NCBI GenBank assembly: GCA_026707325.1
Contig: JAPOXA010000037.1
Coordinates: 1-64,000 of the forward strand
Length of the DNA stretch: 64,000 nucleotides
Reading direction: 5' to 3'
Origin: Acidobacteriota bacterium
GTDB lineage: Bacteria; Acidobacteriota; Thermoanaerobaculia; Multivoradales; Multivoraceae
Shown here: positions 9,194-17,718 of the stretch, one piece after another
Position numbering within the stretch: position 1 is the first letter of the stretch
How the letters are laid out: each line of letters begins with the position of its first letter
Made by a program: the position numbers and the translations under genes
Notes under the pieces: model-generated
Seen by the model: the letters and a program-made list of their open reading frames with translations, nothing else
Databases searched by the model: none
Told to the model about the DNA's origin: nothing

Positions 9194-10540
9194 CTACTCG
9201 TTGACGGCCGCTCGCACCGCCGGCAACCGTTCCCCCAGCCACTCCTCGAGCCTCGAGCCGCCGCTCACCACCGTCTCCTCACGCCTCGGGCCCGAGGAGA
9301 TCAGATCGGCGCCGGCGTCGAGCTCCTGTTCCAGGAAGTCGATGTAGTCGAGAGCCTCCCGCGGCAGGTCGCGCCGGTCGAGGACGCCGCGCGTGTCCTG
9401 CTTCCAGCCGGGGAAGGTGCGGTAGATCGGCTCGGCGGTTTCCAGGCGGTCCGTCACCGCCGGCAGGTTGCGCACCACTTCGCCGCCGATGCGGTAGGCG
9501 ACGCAGACCTGGAGTTCTTCCAGTTCGTCGAGCACGTCGATCTTCGTCAGCGCCAGACTGCGGGCCCCGTTGACCCTGGAAGCGTGCCGCAGGACGACCA
9601 GGTCGAGCCAGCCGCAGCGCCGCGGCCGGCCGGTCGTCGTGCCGAACTCGTGTCCGCGGTCCCGCAGGTGGAGGCCGACGCCGTCCACCAGCTCGGTGGG
9701 CATCGGCCCCTCGCCGACCCGGGTGGTGTAGGCCTTGACCACGCCGATCGCGCCGTCGATCGCCGTCGGCGGGACGCCGCTGCCGGTCGCCGCGCCGCCG
9801 GTCGTCGAGTTCGAGCTCGTCACGTAGGGGTAGGTCCCGTGGTCGACGTCGAGCAGCGCGCCCTGGGCGCCTTCGAAGAGCACCGCGCCGCCGGCACGGA
9901 TCAGACCGTCCAGCTCGACCGAAAGGTCGCAGAGGTAGGGAGCGAGGCGCTCGGCCCAGCGAGTGAAGTCTGCGGCGGCGGCTTCGGGATCCAGTTCGGC
10001 GCCCTCGGCGGCCGGGCGCTCGAAGTCCGCCACCCGCACGATCTGCCGGCTCATCATCGCCTCGCCGCCGGCGACCAGTTCGGCCAGGCGGATGCCGGTG
10101 CGGCCGATCTTGCTCTCGTACGCCGGGCCGATGCCCTTGGCCGTCGTGCCGATGCGGTCCGCGCCGCGCGCCTCTTCGCGCACGCGGTCGAGGGCGACGT
10201 GGACCGGCGTCAGGGCATGGGCGCGGTCGGAGAGCCTGAGCCGCCCGGCGGTACGGATCCCGCGCTGCTCCAGTTGATCGACCTCGCCCAGGAAGGCGTC
10301 CGGGTCGATCACCATGCCATTGCCCAGGTAGCAGGCCACCCCCTCGTGCAGGATGCCCGAGGGAATCAGGTGCAGGGCGAAGTGCTCGTCGCCCTCGCCG
10401 CTGCCGAACTTCACCGTATGGCCGGCGTTGTTGCCGCCCTGGAAGCGAACCACGGCATCGAAGGCGGGGCACAGGAGATCGATGATCTTCCCCTTGCCCT
10501 CGTCGCCCCACTGCATGCCGACGACGACTACGTTCGCCAT
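9194..10540 (-). CDS. purA: Adenylosuccinate synthetase
   Basis: 448 residues from the ATG at 10540; the longer open frame upstream is not family sequence. It catalyses IMP + Asp + GTP to adenylosuccinate, the first committed step to AMP. The P-loop-like GDEGKGK is at 12-18, with catalytic Asp14 inside it. NNAGHT, GTTAKGIGPAYESK, EGAQGALLDVDHGTYP and the GRPRRCGWLD block all follow in the expected order. The gene is cytoplasmic and single, followed by tRNA-Lys. Together with purH elsewhere in the window it shows de novo purine synthesis. Confidence 0.98.
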   Translation of the reverse strand: MANVVVVGMQWGDEGKGKIIDLLCPAFDAVVRFQGGNNAGHTVKFGSGEGDEHFALHLIPSGILHEGVACYLGNGMVIDPDAFLGEVDQLEQRGIRTAGRLRLSDRAHALTPVHVALDRVREEARGADRIGTTAKGIGPAYESKIGRTGIRLAELVAGGEAMMSRQIVRVADFERPAAEGAELDPEAAAADFTRWAERLAPYLCDLSVELDGLIRAGGAVLFEGAQGALLDVDHGTYPYVTSSNSTTGGAATGSGVPPTAIDGAIGVVKAYTTRVGEGPMPTELVDGVGLHLRDRGHEFGTTTGRPRRCGWLDLVVLRHASRVNGARSLALTKIDVLDELEELQVCVAYRIGGEVVRNLPAVTDRLETAEPIYRTFPGWKQDTRGVLDRRDLPREALDYIDFLEQELDAGADLISSGPRREETVVSGGSRLEEWLGERLPAVRAAVNE

Positions 10541-10605
10541 GTCCGGTTCCCTAGAGCAACTCGCGGTTCGGCCCGCATCGCGCCGACACGGGGAGCGCGA
10601 CCCTA

Positions 10606-10641
10606 GCAGCGATGGTCGAGGGCGGGCAGGGACCCGGCCGC
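10606..10641. repeat. 36-bp direct repeat, copy 1
   Basis: Begins GCAGCGATGG and contains GCGGGCAGGGACCCGGCCGC. It matches 12551-12586 at 33 of 36 positions. The two copies flank the phosphodiesterase gene at 10711-12534. Confidence 0.7.
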
Positions 10642-10710
10642 CACTGTTCTGCAACCGCAACGACGTGACGGCGAATGCCTGGTTTGCAGCAAAGCCTCTC
10701 GCAACGGCAA

Positions 10711-12534
10711 CTACAGGTACCCCATCGCCTTCAGCCGTTCGATCTCCTGTCGCGTCCGTTCCACGTCCGTGCCGCCCACGGTGTCGATGGGCTGCCAAGC
10801 GTTGCGGTAGGTCGCAACCCGGCGAGCCGAGCCCGGGTCCGGCGGTGTTTCGAACGCTCCCTTCAGAACTCTGCCCTCGGTGTCCTCCGGAACAGGCAAC
10901 CCGAGCAACGCCAGCACGGTCGGAAAGACGTCGAACACGTGGCTGCTTTCCAGACGGTGGCCGCGTCGGATGCCCGGGCCGTACAGCAGCAGGACTCCGG
11001 GCGGACCGTGCCGGTGCTGGGTGTAGAGCCGGTGGACGAAGGTCGGCGACTGGCCGTGGTCCGAGGCGACGACGAAGACGGTCTCCGGGCCCAGGGCCCG
11101 GCGCAGTTCGCCGACGAGGCCGTCGATCTGCCGGTAGACGTCGGCCACGGCCTCCCCGTGCTCCTCGATGCCCGCCCGGGAGACGAACGGGAACAGCTCC
11201 GGCTCGGCCCAGCGCCAGCGCTGGTGCGAGACGGTGTCCGGTTCATGGGTGTTGAGGTTGAGGAAGCGCGGCGGCGGCAGGCCCTGCCGGGAGCGGTGCT
11301 CCAGCAGGGCAATCACGGCCTGGTGCTGCCAGTCGAGGTCCGGCCGGCCGGCGGCGGCGTCCAGGACCTCCTGAGGCACGTCGGGCGGCTGGGCGAACCA
11401 CTCGAGCGTCGCGTCCGCGCCGCCGGAGTCCGCCAGCGCGTCGTTCAGGCCGTAGCCGAGAAGCCGGCTCGACGGCTCAAGCATCTCCTGCGCCGGGAAC
11501 GAGTAGAAGTAACCGTCGACGACGACGGTCGGCAGGCCGGCCCGGTCCGCGATCTCCCAGATCGGCGGCGACGCCAGGTCGAGCCGGTTGACGAAGCGCC
11601 GCGAGATCCCCGGTGCCCGGGCCACCAGGTCGATCAGTTCCTTGAAACTCGTCCGGTGAACCGGAAACAGGCCGGCGCCCCCGCCGGGAAAGCGGATCCG
11701 GTAGAAGTCGTGGATGCCGTGCCGGCGGGGCGTCTCGCCAGTGTAGATCGACGCCCAGATCACGGCGGAGTTCGCGTCGCTGATCGTCCCGAGGCGGCTC
11801 GACGTACCGTCGCGGACGAACTCCGCCAGGTTCGGCAACTCGCCGGCGCCGATCAGTTTGTCGAGCATGCCGGGGTCCACCCCGTCAAAGCCCAGCAGGG
11901 CCACCGGCGGCCCTTCGCCGGCGACCAGCGCCGTCGGGTCGAAGGACGCCGCCTCTTGGTCCGGGACGAGCCGGAACGCGATCGGCAGCGCGACGTGAGC
12001 CGCGACCAGGGCCACGGCGAGCGCGGCCACGAGCCGCGGCAGCCGACCGGCGGCGGCGAGACGGGCGACCCAGGCCGCCAGCACCCGGGTGACGATCCAG
12101 ATGGTGGCGCCTGACAGGGTGCAGGCCACGGCAAGAAACAGCGCCATGCCCCGGACGCCGGCCGGCGTGAACCAGGGGACCTGCCCGTAGGTCAGGCCGT
12201 AGAACAGGACGAGTTGGAAGAAGATCAGGTTGAACAGGCACGCTGCAAGCAGGACCGGATTGCCCGCGGGCCGGCGGCGCAGGTGCGCGAGCGTCCGCCA
12301 CAGCAGCCCCAGGCCACCGAAAGCGGCGCCGGCCCAGACCCCGTAGAGCAGCCCGAAGAGCAGGAGTGCGGCGATGCCTGCAACAGCGCTGTCCGCCCGG
12401 TTGTGCACCAGGTGCGCCAGCGAGATCGGGCCGCCGAACAGCAGCGCGCCGAACAGCAGTCCGGCCCTCAGGTCGCGGCCGCAGGCGGCCAGCGACCCGC
12501 GAACGAAGGCAGCGGCGCCAGCACGTTCGGCCAC
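10711..12534 (-). CDS. Membrane-anchored type I phosphodiesterase / alkaline-phosphatase superfamily protein
   Basis: 607 residues. The first 210 residues hold about five hydrophobic segments, so the N-terminus is a membrane domain. The rest is a type I phosphodiesterase/nucleotide pyrophosphatase fold: GFDGVDPGML carries the first metal Asp, a Ser/Thr nucleophile region follows in SAVIWASIYTG, and VVASDHGQSP carries the second Asp-His site. It ends with ERLKAMGYL, a C-terminal signature seen in many sulfatase-fold proteins of this group. Probable role is transfer or hydrolysis of a phospho-group at the outer face of the inner membrane; substrate unknown. It is flanked on both sides by a 36-bp direct repeat. 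Confidence 0.82.
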   Translation of the reverse strand: MAERAGAAAFVRGSLAACGRDLRAGLLFGALLFGGPISLAHLVHNRADSAVAGIAALLLFGLLYGVWAGAAFGGLGLLWRTLAHLRRRPAGNPVLLAACLFNLIFFQLVLFYGLTYGQVPWFTPAGVRGMALFLAVACTLSGATIWIVTRVLAAWVARLAAAGRLPRLVAALAVALVAAHVALPIAFRLVPDQEAASFDPTALVAGEGPPVALLGFDGVDPGMLDKLIGAGELPNLAEFVRDGTSSRLGTISDANSAVIWASIYTGETPRRHGIHDFYRIRFPGGGAGLFPVHRTSFKELIDLVARAPGISRRFVNRLDLASPPIWEIADRAGLPTVVVDGYFYSFPAQEMLEPSSRLLGYGLNDALADSGGADATLEWFAQPPDVPQEVLDAAAGRPDLDWQHQAVIALLEHRSRQGLPPPRFLNLNTHEPDTVSHQRWRWAEPELFPFVSRAGIEEHGEAVADVYRQIDGLVGELRRALGPETVFVVASDHGQSPTFVHRLYTQHRHGPPGVLLLYGPGIRRGHRLESSHVFDVFPTVLALLGLPVPEDTEGRVLKGAFETPPDPGSARRVATYRNAWQPIDTVGGTDVERTRQEIERLKAMGYL

Positions 12535-12550
12535 GGGCCGGGATGATACG

Positions 12551-12586
12551 GCAGCGATGGCGGAGTGCGGGCAGGGACCCGGCCGC
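12551..12586. repeat. 36-bp direct repeat, copy 2
   Basis: Same orientation as the copy at 10606-10641, with three mismatches. It lies immediately upstream of the phosphodiesterase start codon, while copy 1 lies beyond its stop. Confidence 0.7.
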
Positions 12587-12589
12587 TCC

Positions 12590-12669
12590 GCCAGGTCGCC
12601 GGCCTCACGGCCGGCGCGATTGCCCGCCGCCTTCGGCGGCAGCCGCCGGCGAAGCCGGCGACGATACTG
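12590..12669. repeat. Palindromic element core without terminal repeats
   Basis: Contains GCCGGCC/GGCCGGC, GCCGCC-TTC-GGCGGC and GCCGGCGACGATACTG. The last is the reverse complement of the CAGTATCGTCGCCGGC block inside the full copy at 36231-36370. The long terminal repeats are absent. Confidence 0.6.
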
Positions 12670-12689
12670 GCTTCGCGCAGAATAGGCCC

Positions 12690-14120
12690 ATGTCCACCGT
12701 CCGGCAGGCGCTCGCCGCCCTCGACCGCGACGCCGCCGGCCGGTCGATGATGGACCTCGCGACGGAGTTCTACTCCATTCCCCGCAGCCTCACCGGCGAC
12801 GGGGTTCGCGAGACGCTCGAACGGATCGGGCGTCGCCTACCCCTGGAGATCCACGAACTTCCCACCGGCACGCCGACTCTCGACTGGACCGTGCCGCGGG
12901 AGTGGAACCCCCGCGAAGCGTGGATCCAGGATCCCACGGGCCGCCGCGTCGTCGACTTCGCCGACCACAACCTCCACCTGGTCGGCTACAGCACGCCCGT
13001 CCACCGCCGGATGACGCTCGACGAACTGCGGCCGCACCTGCACAGCCTGCCGGAACAGCCGGACCTGATCCCCTACCGCACCTCCTACTACGAGGAGAAC
13101 TGGGGCTTCTGCCTGCCCGACCGGCTCCTTGAGTCGCTGCCTCAGGGCGAGTACGAAGTGCTCATCGACGCTTCGCTCGAGGACGGCTCGATGACCTGGG
13201 GCGAGTGCCTGCTTCCCGGGTCGAGCGCCGAAGAGGTGCTCATCTCCAGCCACGTCTGCCACCCGCAGCTCGCCAACGACAACCTCTCGGGAATCGCGGT
13301 CACGGTCCATCTGGCCGAAGCCCTCGCCCAGGTTCCCGAGCGCCGCTACAGCTACCGCTTCCTGTTCGCCCCGGGCGGCATCGGCGCCATCGCCTGGCTA
13401 GCCCGGAACCGGGAGCGCCTGGACACCTTCCGCCACGGCCTGATCGCCGCCAACCTCGGCGACGACGGCTCCTTCCACTACAAGAGGAGCCGCCGCGGCG
13501 ACCGCGAGATCGACCGCGCCGTGGCCGCCGCCCTGGCCGACCTCGGCGAGGATCTCGTCACCCAGGACTTCTTCCCCTTCGGCTACGACGAACGCCAGTA
13601 CTGCTCCCCCGGCTTCGACCTGCCGGTCGGCGTCCTGACCCGCACGCCCTGGGGTCGCTACCCCGAGTACCACACCTCCGCGGACGACCTCTCGTTCATC
13701 GGCGCGGAAGCCCTCGCCGGCTCGCTCGCGGCCTACCTGGCCACCGCCGCCGCGCTGGAGGAAGGACCCGGTGCGCGGGCCTCTCCGCCGGCCGCCGCCG
13801 AAGACGGCCCGAAGGGCGCCGTCCGTGCCGGCCCGGACAGTCGTTCAGCCCAGGCGCGGTCCCAACGCCCCGTCGCCGGCCGCCGCTACCGCAACATCGA
13901 GCCCTTCGGCGAACCCCAGCTCGGCCGCCGCGGCCTGTACGGCGGCCTCGGCGGCGCCGGCCGCAGGGACTTCGAAATCGCCATACTGTGGGTGCTCAAC
14001 CAGAGCGACGGCGAGCACACACTGGAGGACATCGCGGAGCGTTCGGGGCTGCCGCCGAACGTCGTCGGCGAGGCGGCGGACGCCCTTTGCCAGGCCGGGC
14101 TGCTGGAAGAGGTGGTCTGA
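12690..14120 (+). CDS. DUF4910 (M28-like) aminopeptidase-type protein with C-terminal winged helix
   Basis: 476 residues from the ATG at 12690. It matches the DUF4910/DUF2172 family: RSLTGDGVRETL near the start, YYEENWGFC, then the metallopeptidase core SSHVCHPQLANDNLSG and the late HTSADD motif. The family has an M28-like zinc aminopeptidase fold and is often found in polysaccharide or secondary-metabolite clusters. A GARASPPAAAEDG-rich stretch at about 361-395 separates the core from a C-terminal helix-turn-helix-like domain (LEDIAERSGLPPNVV). That linker coincides with a decayed palindromic repeat. No signal peptide is present, so it is probably cytoplasmic. True substrate unknown. Confidence 0.85.
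   Translation: MSTVRQALAALDRDAAGRSMMDLATEFYSIPRSLTGDGVRETLERIGRRLPLEIHELPTGTPTLDWTVPREWNPREAWIQDPTGRRVVDFADHNLHLVGYSTPVHRRMTLDELRPHLHSLPEQPDLIPYRTSYYEENWGFCLPDRLLESLPQGEYEVLIDASLEDGSMTWGECLLPGSSAEEVLISSHVCHPQLANDNLSGIAVTVHLAEALAQVPERRYSYRFLFAPGGIGAIAWLARNRERLDTFRHGLIAANLGDDGSFHYKRSRRGDREIDRAVAAALADLGEDLVTQDFFPFGYDERQYCSPGFDLPVGVLTRTPWGRYPEYHTSADDLSFIGAEALAGSLAAYLATAAALEEGPGARASPPAAAEDGPKGAVRAGPDSRSAQARSQRPVAGRRYRNIEPFGEPQLGRRGLYGGLGGAGRRDFEIAILWVLNQSDGEHTLEDIAERSGLPPNVVGEAADALCQAGLLEEVV
13770..13812. repeat. Degenerate palindromic element copy inside the DUF4910 gene
   Basis: The block starts GGTGCGCGGGCCTCT and ends GCCGCCGAAGACGGCC, close to the left half of the dispersed element. It is read in frame as part of the linker at about residues 361-375. 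Divergence is high, so this could be coincidence. Confidence 0.4.
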
Positions 14121-14163
14121 GCCGCGGGTTGATAGCGTGCGCCCTACACGTTCGCCCCTTACG

Positions 14164-14341
14164 ATGCTTCTTCGGTCGACTACGCCCCTCGTGGTGTCGG
14201 TCTTGTTCCTGTTTCTCGCCGGATGACTTCCGGCAGCGGGCTCGCGAGGTCTTCGAGGAAGTGGCGTCGTCGAACCCGGGCCGGTTCCTGGCCATGCGAG
14301 CACGCCTCCGGGCGGACTCGTTGAACGAACCGAACGGGTAG
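14164..14341 (+). pseudogene. Possible small exported protein, frameshifted
   Basis: An ATG at 14164 begins a 20-residue signal-like peptide (LLRSTTPLVVSVLFLFLAG) that stops at once. A one-base shift would continue as PDDFRQRAREVFEEVASSN to a stop at 14341, giving about 60 residues. No family is recognised. It may be a gene remnant or chance. Confidence 0.25.
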
Positions 14342-14344
14342 CGG

Positions 14345-15373
14345 CTATGGGGGGCGGATCTCCCCCGACGAGGTCAGGATCGTCCCCGTCAGGGGATCGG
14401 AGATCGCCACCTCGGCGTGCACGGACATGCGTCCGCGGCCGGCTCGTACCGGTGTGGACAAACTCGCCGCGAGCGTCCGTGCCTCGGGCGGTTCCGGAAA
14501 CAGCAGGGCGGCCTCGACCGCCATGGCTGCCTCCAGATCCGCGCTGGTGCCTGCCTCCCGCAGTGCTCTCAACTGCTTCAGTTCCTCGATCTGCTCCCGC
14601 GCCGGATCCTGATCCGTCACCGCCTCCAGTTGCGTCTGGAGCTGCCGATCGTCCTCGCTCTGGCTCAGTTCGCTCAGCCGATGGATGCCGTAGGCGGGAC
14701 GTGCCCGGGCGCGCTCCAGGGCTTCTTCCCAGACCTCCGGCTCGTTCGTCCAGGGCGTCAGCGTCTCGGCGCTCCGCCCGTCGAAGGCGACGGCGGCCAC
14801 ACGGTCCGCCGGAAGGAGATGGTCCCAGAGGCCGTCTCCCAGGCCGCTCAGCACCCGGTCACGGTCGCGCTGAACGGAGAAGAAGTCGTCGATGAAGACG
14901 AGGAAGTTGGTGCCGGCCGGGGAGTCCGGGTCGAGGCCCGGCGCCGCCGCCAACCCGGTCGCGGTCCTGCTTGATCGAGAAGAAATCGTCGATGAAGACC
15001 AGGAAGCTCCTGCCGACGGGAGCGTTCGGCCGCAGGGCCGGCACCGTCGGTACGTCGCCAGCCGGCGACGCCACGGCGCGACCCTCCCGGATCTCGCTGA
15101 AGTAGTCGAGCGGGACCGGTCGGCCGTCAACGAGCAACTCGAAGTCCGCCGCGGTCAGGCCGTGGACGCGGCGGCCCTGCTCGTCGGTGACCACGACCTC
15201 GACGTTCACGACCCGCACGTCGATCACATCGGCGAAAGCGACTACCGCATCGTCGCGCTGTGCGGCCGCGGCGCCGGCAAGAAGCGTCCCGCACCCCCAA
15301 CCGCCGCAACTGCGTGGCCGAGGCTGGTCATCCTGACCGGGAGCCGCGCCGGCCGTCCAGGGTTCCGCATCAT
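14345..15373 (-). pseudogene. VWFA-related (Acidobacteria-type) protein, broken by frameshifts and a 100-nt duplication
   Basis: The minus-strand gene would start at the ATG at 15373, which overlaps the stop of the glycosyltransferase as TGATG. That frame closes after about 44 codons. A shift in a run of Gs restores a signal-like TLLAGAAAAQ followed by DVRVVNVEVVVTDEQGRRV, the N-terminal domain that precedes the VWFA-related module in Acidobacteriota. A second break lies near 14950: a block of about 67 nt (FLVFIDDFFS...DRDRV) is present twice, exactly 100 nt apart and roughly 80% alike, which itself shifts the frame. The last 170 codons are open to 14345. I read this as a dead gene, perhaps a chimera of two paralogues. 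Confidence 0.65.
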
Positions 15374-17718
15374 CAGTTCAGCGTAGCGCGTGACCCTGGC
15401 GAGCCTGACGCCTCCACCCGGATCGGCAGCCGCAGCGGTACGACCCCGCGTTGCTCGAACCAGGCGACGTGTTCGTACACGAGGTCGATCTCCAGCGTGT
15501 ACTCGCCCGGCTCGTTCGGTGCGCGGACCCGCAGCATCACCGTCTCGAAGGCGCCGGGTTCCAGGTCCGGCAGCAGGCTGCGCCGGCCTTCCGGGGCGAT
15601 TCGGGGGCCGGGCGCCTCGCCTTCGGCGGTCGCGATCCCCTGTCGCCAGCGGGACGCGAGGTTCACTCCCACGTAGCCCTGGCGTCGCCAGGTGACCTGC
15701 GACTCGTTCGTCACGCCGACCGGCAGTTCGACCTCCGCCCCGGCGGGTAGCGTGGCCGGCATCAGGCCGACGGTGCCGATCCGGGCCGCGAAGACCTCCG
15801 CGTTCATGTGCTCCTCGCTGGCGAGGAACCGGAGTTCGGCGCCGAGGTAGAAGGTCTCTTCGGTCTCACGGTTCCAGGCGTAGGCGGCGCACGGGGCCGG
15901 CGGCCGCACCCTGGTCCAGGTGGTCGGCGCGCCGCGGCTGCTCTCGACGCGCAGGCGGTGGACGAAGCTCCGGTGGCCGTCGCGCCTCCTCGTCTTGTGC
16001 GGCTTCCGGGAGCGCAGGGTCACCCGCTGGCGCCGGCCGGCTTCGGCGAACTCCACGTCGGCCGCCGGACCGCCGTCGAGCTTCAGCCGCACGCGATTCG
16101 GCGCCACGGGCGAAGTGACGAAGAGCGTGAGGCTGTCGAAGCGGTGCCGGGACTCGATGAAGATCTCGCTCGGACCGCGGGCGGCGACCCACCAGGAACC
16201 GCCGCGTTCCAGCACCCGGTCGGCCCGGCCCAGGATCCGCATGCCCGCGATGCTCCTCCGCTCGTAGCCGGGCACGTTGCGCAGCGAGAACTCGAACGGC
16301 AGATACCGGAGCGGCGCGTTGCGGGTGTGCGCCTGCAGCGTCGGCGCGGGCACGGTGACGCCGAAGGGCGCAAGCACCATCGCGCCGGTGAACAGGCCGG
16401 CGGCGAGCCCCCCGGCCGGCAGCGTCCAGGGCGGGATCCTGCCCGGCACGAGAAACAGGAAGGCCGGCATCACGCTGACGAAGTAGCGGTTGCCGATGAA
16501 GCCGCCGCCGCCCTGCCAGTTCCAGCCGATGAAGAGCAGGAAGTAGCCGGCGATCACGGCCAGCGCCAGGACCAGCAGCCAGCGGTCCCGGTCCCGGCGG
16601 CCGCTGAACAGGAACAGGCCGAAGGCGAGGGCCGCGAACGGGTGGTAGGGCAGCAGGCCGGCATGGCGGCCGACCAGGAAGTAGCCGGCGTTCTCGATGA
16701 TCTCGCCGAACGACTGGCGGGGAATGCGGAAGAGCCAGGAGAACGTGTTGCCGGTCGGCGACTCGGGGATGGTGACCGCGGTGGCCGCTTCGCCGGTGGT
16801 CGGGGCCTGGCCTTCGGCGACCCGCCGCGCCTCGACGATCTCCGGCGGCCAGCCGCCCGGCTCGCACACGCGCACCGCCGCCCGCACGTCGGAGCCCAGG
16901 TAGGGCAGCAACTGGCCGGTCCAGCCGAGCGACATCGCCGAGAACAGCGCCAGCGTGGCCGCGAAGCCGGCGATCCAGAGCGCGGCCGTCCGCCACTGCC
17001 GCCGCAGGAGGAAGGCGCCGGCCAACGGCAGCGCGATCGTGGCGAACATCGGCTTGTTGTAGACCGGCAGCGCCAGCAGCACGCCGGAGAGAACGGTCAG
17101 CCACCAGGCGCGCCGGCGGTTCTCGAAGCCCCAGTAGAGGGCGCCGAAGACGCCGAACATGTTGAACACCTCCGGCTGGAGCCAGAACACGTAGCGCGAG
17201 CAGGCCGAGAGCAGCAGCAGGCCGCAGGCGAAGGCGGCGGCGACCGCGGGCGAAGCGCGGCGCGCCAGGAACAGCGCGGCCAGCCACAGCATGGCGACGA
17301 AGAGCGCCATGTTGAAGAAGAGCAGTCCGTTCGCGCCCCAGAGGGCGGCGAAGGGCGCTCCGAACAGCGAGTAGGCAAGCGGCTTGCCGTAGTGGACGGT
17401 CTGCCATCCGTCCGAGGTCATCAGGATCAGGTTGCCGGTCGACGCGAACGGAAACTCCTCGAGCAGTCTGTCGCCGTCCGCCGGCTCGTAGCTCAGGTCG
17501 AAGTCGCGCGCCAGGCTGAGCGCCATCAGGTAGTAGGCGGGCTCATCGGCCTTGAGCGTCGCCGGTTGACCGGGTTTGCCGATCGTCAGCGGCACCGCCA
17601 GCAGGAAGAGGCTCAGGGCCGCCAGCGTCACAGTCGCGGTACGGCTCGCGAACAGTCCTTCGCGATCCTGGAGCCGGGCCTGGAAGCGTGCGGACAGCGC
17701 CCGGATCGCGCTTCTCAC
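15373..17718 (-). CDS. Integral membrane glycosyltransferase-like protein (ArnT/PMT-like GT-C fold)
   Basis: 781 residues. I chose GTG at 17718 because it overlaps the previous stop as GTGA; a longer open frame upstream is a shadow. About eleven hydrophobic segments fill residues 20-480, with an early loop bearing KADEPAYYLMA, the acidic site expected in GT-C enzymes after the first helix. The remaining 300 residues form a soluble, beta-rich domain outside the membrane. It should use a polyprenyl-phosphate sugar to modify lipid, glycan or protein; acceptor unknown. It is the middle gene of a tight minus-strand operon with the exported protein before it and the VWFA remnant after it. Confidence 0.75.
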   Translation of the reverse strand: MRSAIRALSARFQARLQDREGLFASRTATVTLAALSLFLLAVPLTIGKPGQPATLKADEPAYYLMALSLARDFDLSYEPADGDRLLEEFPFASTGNLILMTSDGWQTVHYGKPLAYSLFGAPFAALWGANGLLFFNMALFVAMLWLAALFLARRASPAVAAAFACGLLLLSACSRYVFWLQPEVFNMFGVFGALYWGFENRRRAWWLTVLSGVLLALPVYNKPMFATIALPLAGAFLLRRQWRTAALWIAGFAATLALFSAMSLGWTGQLLPYLGSDVRAAVRVCEPGGWPPEIVEARRVAEGQAPTTGEAATAVTIPESPTGNTFSWLFRIPRQSFGEIIENAGYFLVGRHAGLLPYHPFAALAFGLFLFSGRRDRDRWLLVLALAVIAGYFLLFIGWNWQGGGGFIGNRYFVSVMPAFLFLVPGRIPPWTLPAGGLAAGLFTGAMVLAPFGVTVPAPTLQAHTRNAPLRYLPFEFSLRNVPGYERRSIAGMRILGRADRVLERGGSWWVAARGPSEIFIESRHRFDSLTLFVTSPVAPNRVRLKLDGGPAADVEFAEAGRRQRVTLRSRKPHKTRRRDGHRSFVHRLRVESSRGAPTTWTRVRPPAPCAAYAWNRETEETFYLGAELRFLASEEHMNAEVFAARIGTVGLMPATLPAGAEVELPVGVTNESQVTWRRQGYVGVNLASRWRQGIATAEGEAPGPRIAPEGRRSLLPDLEPGAFETVMLRVRAPNEPGEYTLEIDLVYEHVAWFEQRGVVPLRLPIRVEASGSPGSRATLN

